Below are positions 52,951-61,825 of a DNA stretch of 64,000 bases, piece after piece. Numbering within the stretch: position 1 is the stretch's first letter; every line of letters begins with the position of its first letter. A program made the translations under genes and the position numbers. This DNA comes from Cordylochernes scorpioides (Eukaryota > Arthropoda > Arachnida > Pseudoscorpiones > Chernetidae): NCBI GenBank assembly GCA_030710605.1, contig CP092863.1, positions 120,757,586 to 120,821,585 on the forward strand, given 5' to 3'. Below the pieces are notes generated by a model. It ran no database searches and was not told the DNA's origin. It saw only the letters and a program-made list of their open reading frames with translations.

Positions 52951-53957
52951 ACACGTGTTTCAATATATTTTTGATAAACCCATTAGGTCATTTTTATGAG
53001 AGAGCAATAGTTACCCAGAAATTATTTGAAAAATATAAAAAATCAGGTAAAAAGTTTTCTTTTAATTTTGACTATGCAAGATTTTGAGCAAATATATACT
53101 GCTCTTCAACGGGTAAATACTTTATGTACAATCATGAACACAAATATATGTAACAGGCATATACTTAATGTACAATCTCTAAATGATCTTTATACAAAAA
53201 TAATTTGAAAAAATAAGGTTAATTTTCAATATTTATAAATATTTAAAATATGTAAATAATAATTTGCATATAAAAATAGTATTTATCATTATAATTTGTT
53301 GATGTGATACTCATTTTGAAGGACTGACAAGTCCTAAAGCTTGAAAATAAAAAGTTGAACAAGAAACTTAACCCTGGAAGCTTTATTTATTTTATAATAC
53401 TGCTCTTTTCAACGGTAAAATACTTTAATCTCTTAATTGTCTATATATAAAATTAAATTGAAAATATAAGGTAAATTTTACATATTAGCACTATAAAAAT
53501 CTATTCCCTTCTATAACACCAGAACAAGATTTGATCGGAGATCTTCCATTACCAGTCAAAATATATATCACACAAATAGGAATACCTTTTCCACTGTTTA
53601 AAGAAAACCACGCTGAAATATTGAGATCAACTTACCGAATATGTTCATTATGTAAAATTTTGACTCTTCCAACTCAAAAGATTGCCGAACTCTGGTTCAG
53701 ACCACTCATCCACCGATCATCACAAAATTCGTTGTTTTAATGTATATTTCAACTGAGAAGTGACTTATTTTATTACACATATCTCAATCTATTTATTATT
53801 ATTCTTTTTTTATCTCCACTCAATCACACTAAGGTATAAAGCTTGTAAAGCTTGTTGATGGTGTCTTTCGGGGAAGAGTAGAGCTCATCAATGGATGAGT
53901 CAATACAGTCAATAATATGTCTTGGGGTTGCAGGTTGGGAATCTATTTCTTTTTTTT
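52951..53957. other. AT-rich stretch with a relic and a short repeat
   Basis: 53310-53390 has GGACTGACAAGTCC...AAGCTTGAAAAT, a hammerhead-shaped relic. 53815-53905 repeats 38038-38130. The ORF at 53531-53740 is not recognised. Confidence 0.4.
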
Positions 53958-54265
53958 TTATTATTATCCCTAGTACACGTGGTACAGGCCATGATAATCA
54001 TGATGGGTAGAAGTAGGCGACTGCTTTTACTGTTAGTGCACCACATGTCTACATATGTAAAAAGCAGTTCGACTTTGCACTTACAAATGTACCAGAGCCC
54101 CGTTTAGTTACTTGCACTCGCTGGTGGGGTTGGACATTTTCAAGAATCGGGGGGCATTGAAGATTTTTTTTAATCAGAAAAAAAAAGTGTCAAATGAGGG
54201 AATCGAACCCGGGTCGTAGCGGTAGAAAACCAACTGTTTTGACTATCCTTCCACCAACCCCCATA
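53958..54265 (-). mobile_element. tRNA-derived SINE, full length
   Basis: One of the best copies: B box GGTTCGATTCCC, complete body with ACTGCTTTT/AAAAGCAGT, 3' end AGGGATAATAATAAAAAA. Ends at GGGGGTTGG on the minus strand. Confidence 0.8.
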
Positions 54266-54702
54266 CGTTATTTTAATGTATATTTCAACAGAAAAGTGCC
54301 TCATTTTATCATACATCTCAATCTATTTATTAAACGATCAGAATAAAATACGTTTCTATTTTAAAAGAGAGAGAAGAGTTTCTCCGAGCGACACACATAA
54401 TTAAACTTAGGGGTGAATGATGTGACATGCTCATTACATTCCCCTCCGGAAACTTTTATGCAAATTTGACACTTCCGGCAACAACTGCAATTAAGGACAA
54501 TTATCCTTTTCCCTTTATTATATATATACACACAGATATGACATATATATATAACTTGTCTGATTGATGTTCATATGGATCTACGGTTGGTAAGCATATG
54601 TGTATATAGCTTTTACTGTTCCAGCATAACTCTTTCATTTCACTACCTACTTTGTAGGTCCTACTTTTTTATATAAATATAGTCATTCCTTTATAACAGC
54701 TA
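54266..54702. other. Spacer with octamer and ETS-like motifs
   Basis: CCTCCGGAAAC (54443), a perfect ATGCAAAT octamer (54458-54465) and ACTTCCGGCA (54471) lie within ~40 bases. Otherwise AT-rich. A regulatory role is possible but unsupported. Confidence 0.3.
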
Positions 54703-54890
54703 CACTCATGGAAAAAACTTGAGGAAGTTGTACCTTTCAGCATGTATATCGGGATTGAGACAATAACTCTGAAAGATATTACAGTGACCTTTATTGAAGA
54801 CACACGAGATAACCAAGTGTGAACAAAATTGCCTCTGTATCTTTCAAAAAAAAAAAATGACGAGAGGCGATATCAAATACTTTCCACTAG
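54703..54890 (-). mobile_element. MITE parent of the 118-bp unit, single copy
   Basis: CACTCATGGAAAAAACTTGA at one end, one copy of the 118-bp sequence, then ACCAAGTGTGAACAAAATTG, CCTCTGTATCTTTC and GGCGATATCAAATACTTTCC. The right terminus is cut off at 54885. Confidence 0.7.
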
Positions 54891-55200
54891 TTGATTACTT
54901 ATTTACATATTGAAACTTTCCGTTTACTTTTTCCCCTCTTTCTGGTCTCCAAGACGAAATTATATAAGATGAAAAATTATATCGGCGACAATTCCATAAA
55001 GCAGACATAAAGCCAGTTCATTTTAAGAAGACAGGGACAAATATCTAACAGCAAAACACTCACTCGAGCAGAAAACACGAATATATTAATAAATGTCTTC
55101 ATAAAATTCGAATCAGCAGAGAGAGGATTTTTTTATCAAATATTTGTTAGTCTAACTTTTATGCAAGTAAAATCCGGGCGAAGCCGGGTACATCCGCTAA
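54891..55200 (+). mobile_element. Helitron 3' end of a second family
   Basis: Ends in CCGG-GCGAAG-CCGG hairpin, GTACATCCGCTAA followed by T at 55201. The CCGGGCGAAGCCGGGT motif before CTRR is characteristic of animal Helitrons. The 5' end cannot be placed; the start given is arbitrary. Confidence 0.6.
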
Positions 55201-55600
55201 TGTATTATATATAGCAAGCTTTCGATTTTAAGAACTCATCAACAGACATTCCATCTAAATATTTTCCTTAAATTTCCAACACGATGGAATTTATATTATT
55301 AGGACAGAATTTGTCATTAAATTAGTGAAAACCCAGTGACTAATATGTATTGAAACTTAGAGATAAGCTTAAGAATAAATTTAAAATATATATTTTTAAA
55401 TGTTCATTCAACCGTAAATTATAGCAAATAAATAGATAAATATGTATTATTTATTATTTTCCAAAAGAAACCAGTAAACCTTTAGATCGCTTGATCAAAT
55501 CCTTTCATAAATAAGATACCCAATGTTGCCAGGTGATATCACTGTTGCCAAATATTATAATATTTAATCATTTCATCTATCATTTTATACATTTAAATGA
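55201..55600. other. AT-rich spacer
   Basis: Nothing recognised. Confidence 0.4.
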
Positions 55601-55604
55601 TATA

Positions 55605-55852
55605 GAATGTGAAAAAATAGTACAAATGTGATATTGTACTGGGATAAGGTGCATAAATTAAGAAAAAGACATCTCCTTATCGTGCAACTGAAAGTTGCTG
55701 ATGGCTTGCGCCATCTATCGGAATAAATATCAACTATTCTCGTTGATTTATAATTATTCCAGAATTGGCCAAATACCCATTCTTGATTAATCAAGCCATC
55801 AGCAACTTTCAGTTGCACGATAAGGAGATGTCTTTTTCTTGATATAGAATAT
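55605..55852. mobile_element. Family A foldback without ribozyme
   Basis: Full left arm from GTGAAAAAATAGTACAAATG to TTGATTAATCAAG, followed directly by a short inverted piece CCATCAGCAACTTTCAGTTG. The centre is deleted. Confidence 0.7.
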
Positions 55853-56124
55853 GTTGGATAGTTTTTAAACTCTCAGATTTATAAAATTAATTTGTAAAAC
55901 TTTAAGCACATTTTTTAGATATAGAGACACGAGTTAATTACTTCGTATTTAAGGCAACAAAAGTATTATCTAATTTACATACATCGTTCTAACCAGATTC
56001 AACTTGTGCAAAACAGACGATGAAGAAAAATAAACAAATTAATGGTAGAAGGTAAGTTCTTATTTTTCACAAGCTTTCACACTCAAAGAATATTCAACTT
56101 CTTGCTTCAGAATAAATTGTTTAC
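55853..56124. other. AT-rich spacer with an inverted copy of 43.7-43.9 kb
   Basis: 55910-56100 is a diverged inverted copy of 43720-43930. Its class is unknown. Confidence 0.4.
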
Positions 56125-56295
56125 TAAATGTGAAAAATAGTACAAAAGCGAATTTTTACTTGGATCAGGTGGATAAATGAATAAAAAAGGCATTTCCTGA
56201 TTGTGCAACTAAAAGTTGCTGATGGCTTGCACCATCTATCGGAATAAATATTAACTAATTGTTTATTTTTAATTATTCTAGAAATTTTTACTCTG
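56125..56295. mobile_element. Diverged family A arm
   Basis: TACTTGGATCAGGTGGATAA, AAAGGCATTTCCTGATTG and GCACCATCTATCGGAATAAA. A second subfamily, also seen at 5450-5530 and 57615-57800. Confidence 0.55.
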
Positions 56296-56454
56296 TTTAC
56301 TAAATGTTTGAAATTTTTAAATATATAACTGTGTATATAAATAATGAATCCAATTTTACTAAATATATTTTAAATTCCTAATGGCTATGTTTAAAATTGA
56401 AACTGTATTACCAGGTATTTAAAAATCTATCACAATACTCTATGACTCTTTATA

Positions 56455-57025
56455 TATATTTATAAATTAAAAACGCATATATTAGATCAAAATAACATTT
56501 ATTTTACCAATATTTCAGTTAGCTGAACGCCAACCTTTATCAAGGTGTTATAACACACACACATTAATCTTTAAATAAAAAGACATATATTGGATTAAAA
56601 ATATAATTTATTTTACCAATATTTCAGTTGGCTTAAAGGGTAAAATAAATGATATTTTGATCCAATATATGCCTTTTTATTTAAAGATTTATTTATGGAT
56701 TGTTCTATTTTCAAAACACACATAAATATGTTATACACAGTGTGGCAAATAATTTTTAAGACTCGCGCTAGATAAAAGCCAATAGCAGAGCCAGGTATGA
56801 AATTGCGCATGCGTATATATATTCGAAGCCTTATCTAGCGCGTGGCTTTGTTTCAGCCATTTTGGTTAACTCTTTAAAACCATACATGTGTAATACTTTG
56901 ATAAAGGTTGGCGTTCAGCCAACTGAAATATTGTTAAATAAATTATATTTTGATCCAATATATGCCTTTTTAATTATATATCTACCATATTTATGGATTG
57001 CTCTATTTTCAAAACGATATATATA
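56455..57025. mobile_element. Family E cluster with an inserted GC-rich islet
   Basis: Four family E pieces in alternating orientation (56470-56555, 56570-56640, 56636-56715, 56890-57020). Between the last two lies 56740-56880, with an inverted pair CGCGCTAGATAA / TTATCTAGCGCG (56764-56775 and 56831-56842) around CCAAT, TGCGCATGCGTA and TATATAT. Confidence 0.55.
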
Positions 57026-57301
57026 TATATTGGTGCGTGAGCACGATTGTTGTGTGTATATCTCATGAATAATTATGTAAATATGAAATTATGTGAAAAT
57101 ATTTAATTATTTATTCTAAGACAGCAGAGACGTATAATTAATGGATCCAGTGTTGCCAAATGCTATACATTATTCATTCACTGATAATGTATAAATCAAG
57201 ATATGAGTCTCCACCCCCCGTTTGTTTAATTTAGGAATTCCCATAAATATAGCGCGAAGTGAAAGTTTGTGTAATTTCTAGAAACTGTACAATAGTTTAT
57301 T
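57026..57301. other. AT-rich spacer
   Basis: Nothing recognised. Confidence 0.4.
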
Positions 57302-57615
57302 TTTTGCTTATCCCTAGTACATATGGTACAGGCCATAATATTCATGGTGGGTAGAAGTAGGCGACTGCTTTTACTGTAAGTACATCACATGTCTACACAT
57401 GTGAAAAGCAGTTCGACTTTGCACTTACAAATGTCCCAGAAACCCATTTGGTTACTTTGCACTCGCTGGTGAGGTTGGACTTTTTGCAAGAATCGGGGGC
57501 CATTGGAGTATTCTTTTTTTTAATCAGAAAAAAGTGTCCAATATGGGGATCGAACCCGGGTCGTAGAATAAGGTCGAAAACCAACGGTTCAGACCATCCT
57601 TCCACCGACCCCCAT
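57302..57615 (-). mobile_element. tRNA-derived SINE, full length
   Basis: Complete copy: head GGGGGTCGGTGG, A-box-like segment, B box GGTTCGATCCCC, body hairpin, 3' AGGGATAAGCAAAAA. A 6-base insertion sits beside the B box. Confidence 0.8.
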
Positions 57616-57810
57616 CAAAAATAGTACAAGAGTGAAATTGTAATAGAATTAGGTTGAAAATTAACGAAAAAAAGTATTTCCTGATTGTTCAATCGATAGT
57701 TGCTGATGATTTGCCCCATTTATCGGAATAAATAAAAATTATTTGTTGATTTTTTTAAATTTTATACCAGAATATTGACCAAATAACCTTTATTGAATAA
57801 TTAATATTAA
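57616..57810. mobile_element. Diverged family A arm
   Basis: GTATTTCCTGATTGTTCAAT, GCCCCATTTATCGGAATAAA. Strongly decayed. Confidence 0.45.
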
Positions 57811-57814
57811 TATA

Positions 57815-57945
57815 TACACTAATAGACAAAACTTAAGGAAGGTAAGGAGACAGAAGCTTTTCAGTTATCTGGTGTGTCTTCAATAAAGATGATCACTGTA
57901 ATATCTTTCAGAGTTATTGTCCCAATCCCGATATACATGTTATGA
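57815..57945 (+). mobile_element. MITE parent of the 118-bp unit, deleted copy
   Basis: CACTAATAGACAAAACTTAA at the left, then TATCTGGTGTGTCTTCAAT and TTGTCCCAATCCCGATATAC; the right end is missing. Confidence 0.6.
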
Positions 57946-58064
57946 AAACCATTCTCCTACATCTTTATTTTGCTATAAATAACCTTTATAAAATTTTAAT
58001 TATTCAAAATATAAATAAAAATAATTTAATTACATAAACGAAGTGTGTCGTATTTACATATGTC

Positions 58065-58350
58065 CATCTTCAATTTTAAAAAATGCCTATATTGGAACAA
58101 AATATAATTTTCAATCAATATTTCAGTTGGCTAAACGCCAACCTTTTTCAAGGTATTACAACATATCAGGGAACAGGCTAAATCAATGTTTAGTTGATTT
58201 CTGTTCCACCAAATGGCGCTCAGCCTTATGTAAAGCACATGTGCTCCTGGTCAGGATGTATTTTTTATTTTTAATATACCATATTAATTATTTTGATCCA
58301 ATATATGTTATTTTTAATTGAAGATTTATTTTATGGATTGCTCTATTTTC
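58065..58350. mobile_element. Family E with a family B fragment inserted
   Basis: A family E hairpin (CAATATTTCAGTTGGC, GCCAACCTTTTTCAAGG) at 58100-58160, then family B 58166-58270 (ATCAGGGAACAGGCTAAATC, AAATGGCGCTC), then E again (GGATTGCTCTATTTTC). Confidence 0.55.
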
Positions 58351-58570
58351 AAAGCGATAAGTTAATACAATGTGGTGACACAGAGCTACAAGCGGCTATA
58401 GGGCAGTAAAAGGAGAGGTATTTAGTGGCATTCAATTAGTACAATCGAGTACTGTAACCTCAGTTGACATTTACGAGAGTCGGCTGATAAAGTTTATCCA
58501 TTTACTTCGGTTTCTTCCACCTATCTTCTCTTATAGTCACTTTATACCCGCTGTTCTACCAATTAAGAAA

Positions 58571-58982
58571 TATATTAAGAAAAAGGCATCTCCTTATCGT
58601 GCAACTGAAACTTGCTGATGGCTTGCGCCATCTATCGGAATAAATATCAACTATTCTAGTTGATTTTTAATTATTCCAGAATTGGCAAAATACCCATTCT
58701 TGATTAATCAATAAAATATTTTGGTCGTTGAGGTACAGCTTGCACCACGCTGATGAGGGCCAACAGCCCGAAACGCGTCCGTGGTTAGCTTTTCTTGATT
58801 AATCAAGAATGGTTATTTGGCCAATTCTGGAATAATTAAAAATCAACGAGAATAGTTGATATTTATTCCGATAGATGGCGCAAGCCATCAGCAACTTTCA
58901 GTTGCACAATGAGGAAATGCCTTTTTCTTAATTTATGCACTTTATCCCAGTACAATATTACATTTGTACTATTTTTCACATG
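58571..58982 (+). mobile_element. Family A foldback with central hammerhead, best copy
   Basis: The left arm 58571-58710 and right arm 58786-58930 are inverted copies, with GCGCCATCTATC and its complement, TTGATTAATCAA, and GGCATCTCCTTATCGTGC. Between them are a tail piece (TTGGTCGTTGAGGTACAGC) and an intact hammerhead. The right end continues into TTATCCCAGTACAATATTAC. No protein is encoded. Confidence 0.8.
58744..58785 (+). ncRNA. Hammerhead ribozyme, type I (family A)
   Basis: ACCACG/CGUGGU stem I, CUGAUGA, GGGC-CAACA-GCCC, GAA, ACGCGU, cleavage after GUC. Identical in every base to the motif at 4124-4165, 54 kb away and on the other strand, while the flanking arms have diverged. Confidence 0.88.
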
Positions 58983-58984
58983 TT

Positions 58985-59335
58985 AAATATATGTTATAAA
59001 AAAGATTTTATGTTGATTATCTTGAGGATTATATACTATGTTAATACAGTCATGGTTAAGAATCTTGAAAGAATAATAATAAAAATAGTTTTGATCAAAT
59101 ATTGCTTTAATTGAAAACTTATGGGATATATTAAAAAACATAATTCAAAAAAGTAATGTCTGTCTTAAGGCGTAAGAATAAAAAAAAAATGAAAAACCTA
59201 TTTACATAATGTACAAAAGGTTTGAGCCGGCCATCGGGAAACAACAACAATGAGTTTTTATAGGGGAAACGTGACCTCTGGCGGTCGATTTAACAGAGTA
59301 TTTGTATCTATGAAATATTATTTTAAATATACATT
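58985..59335 (+). mobile_element. Family G dispersed repeat, copy 5
   Basis: TTGATTATCTTGAGGATTAT, GTCTGTCTTAAGGCG, AACAACAACAATGAGTTTTT, CGTGACCTCTGGCGGTCGAT. Starts immediately after the family A foldback. Confidence 0.6.
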
Positions 59336-59539
59336 TTATCTCACTCACTTTTTCTGTATTTAACCATTTTATAATCTTATATTAACATTAAAATAAAGTA
59401 ATTTCAATCTCTCTCTCTGTGAACTCTCGCAGTCCATCGGTGGCGGAGTCTTTCCCGCGGTGGGCGCCACCAATGTCGACCTGAATATAAATTTATAAAT
59501 GAAAAAAAAAAAAAACAATAGAAAAAAAATAAAGAGGTC

Positions 59540-59964
59540 ATCTGTTGATAATAAAAATTAAAAAAAGCATATCCTGACCAGGAGCACATGTGCTTTTCAG
59601 AAGGCAGAGCGCCATCTGGTGGAACAGAAATAAACTATTCATTGATTTAACCTGTTCCCTGATATTTGGCCAACCCAATTTCTTGATATTCAAGAAAAGC
59701 AATCCACGAACGCGTTTCGCGCTGCTGACGCTCGTCAGCGTGGAATAGGCTGTACTACTGCGACCAAAAATATTTTTGGTCCCAGTGGCTTCCTGAAAAA
59801 CCAAGAAATGGGTATTTAAGGCCAAACTTCCGTAAATACGCTCAACACATGAAAAACAATAGAAAAAAAATTATGAATGGCCAAATATCAGGGAACAGGT
59901 TAAATCAATGAATATTTGATTTCTGTTCCACCAGATGGCGCTCTGCCTTCTGAATAAACTTATA
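59540..59964 (-). mobile_element. Family B element, unit plus inverted partial
   Basis: Complete unit (59560-59860) with hammerhead on the minus strand, followed by an inverted partial arm (59878-59955). It abuts the CTAG end of a non-autonomous Helitron. Confidence 0.75.
59703..59744 (-). ncRNA. Hammerhead ribozyme, type I (family B)
   Basis: Stem I UCCACG/CGUGGA, CUGACGA, helix II GCGU-CAGCA-GCGC (one U-G pair), GAA, ACGCGU, triplet GUU. The core is intact. Confidence 0.8.
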
Positions 59965-60375
59965 CTAGCCGAATGACCCGGGCAACGCCCGTGTTTTACC
60001 CGATTGAATGTTTTGATTCAAATACTATTTGTTACACAATTATAAATTGGCGCCTTAATTAATGACATATGTTAGTTAATAACTATAGCCTATGTGCTTT
60101 ATCTGTCTATGTACTGTTGGCTTCCGTAGGCGTCTCTTACTGGATAAGAGAAAGAGAGGATTCCATTTGGTTATTATCTAATATATGCATTTATTTAGGG
60201 AGCGACCCGCTCCAACACAATAGTTAAATGGCGAGTGGGGGGGGGCAAAGGTGGCGTGACCGTAGCCAACCAATAGAAGGGCGCCATTCCAAAAAAAAAA
60301 AGCAAACGGTGACAGAGTTGGTTGATTGAATAGGAGATTAGGAGATGAGGAATGACGCTCGTAACTGTATATAGA
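59965..60375 (-). mobile_element. Non-autonomous Helitron, copy 3
   Basis: Both ends as in copies 1 and 2: CTAG at 59965-59968 preceded on the minus strand by the CGGGC-GTT-GCCCG hairpin, and TCTATATACAG at the other end. A (G)10 run corresponds to the C/G homopolymer of the other copies. Confidence 0.83.
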
Positions 60376-60469
60376 ATATACGACACTGTAGGGTAATCTT
60401 AGTTATGGTATTTATACAAACTATGGTGATTTGAATAAACAATGGACATATGCTTCTATAGGACTGTAG

Positions 60470-60550
60470 AGAAACCGCAAGGAGGGTCTCAAATTATAAA
60501 CCATAACCTCTCTCTTTCAAATTTTATTCATTGCAGGATAATATCTGTAG
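60470..60550. mobile_element. Family D scrap
   Basis: GAGAAACCGCAAGGAGGGTC and TTCATTGCAGGATAATATCTG, the decayed core and part of an arm. Confidence 0.45.
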
Positions 60551-60551
60551 A

Positions 60552-61439
60552 AATACACTCTCATGAACAAAACTTGAATAATTGGTAATCTTTGATGTCG
60601 TCGGTCGTCTATTTTTTGTTTGTTTGTTTGTTTATTTGAAGGAGACAGAGGCTGTTCACACTTGGTTATCTAGTGTATCTTCAATAAAGGTCACTGTAAT
60701 ATATTTCAGAGTTATTGTCTTAAACCCGATATACATACTAAAAGGTACAACTTCCTTAAGTTTTGTCCATGAGTGTATATTGGTTATCTCGTATGTCTTC
60801 AATAAAGGTCACTGTAATATCTTTCAGAGTTATTGTCTCAATCCCGATATACATGCTAAAAGGTACAACTTCCTTAAGTTTTGTCCATGAGTGTATATTG
60901 GTTATCTCGTGTGTCTTCAATAAAGGTCACTGTAATATCTTCCAGAGTTATTGTCTCAATCCCGATATACATGCTAAAAGGTACAACTTCCTTAAGTTTT
61001 GTCCATGAGTGTATATTGGTTATCTCGTATGTCTTCAATAAAGGTCACTGTAATATCTTTCAGAGTTATTGTCTCAATCCCGATATACATGCTAAAAGGT
61101 ACAACTTCCTTAAGTTTTGTCCATGAGTGTATATTGGTTATCTCGTGTGTCTTCAATAAAGGTCACTGTAATATCTTCCAGAGTTATTGTCTCAATCCCG
61201 ATATACATGCTAAAAGGTACAACTTCCTTAAGTTTTGTCCATGAGTGTATATTGGTTATCTCATGTGTCTTCAATAAAGGTCAATGTAATATCTTTCAGA
61301 GTTATTGTCTCAATCCCGATATACATGCTAAAAGGTACAACTTCCTTAAGTTTTGTCCATGAGTGTATATTGGTTATCTCGTATGTCTTCAATAAAGGTC
61401 ACTGTAATATCTTCCAGAGTTATTGTCTCAATCCCGATA
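60552..61439 (+). repeat. 118-bp tandem array from a MITE (array 2)
   Basis: The left MITE end (CACTCTCATGAACAAAAC), a unique part with GGAGACAGAGGCTGTTC, then six to seven units at an exact 118-bp period (CTTCCTTAAGTTTTGTCCAT starts each terminus block). It is cut at 61439 by the Helitron within CCCGATA|TACATGC. Opposite orientation to array 1. Confidence 0.88.
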
Positions 61440-61825
61440 TCTCTATATATATAAAAATGAATGTTTGTATGTTTGTATGTTTGTTTGTCTTTGTCTTTGT
61501 TTGTATGACTCCTATACAAATTCGCAGTAGATCACTAATTCAAACCAAAATTTCCATACATAGGTAAAAAATAACGGGGAAGACGATAGGCTATTTCAAA
61601 AAATATATAAATCAATTATTAAAACTATATATTCAAATTATTCAACTTAGCTCACAAACAGCGCCCTCTAGAACGCGTGGGCATCTGACGGCGGCGCGCG
61701 CCCATTGGCTGTTTTATACTCTTTACTTTTGTTTAGCTTTTAAATAACATATTTTCTTCTCTACTTTGCCTATTTTTATCACTATTTTATACTCTTTTCT
61801 TTTGTTTAGCCTTTAGAGATCTGAG

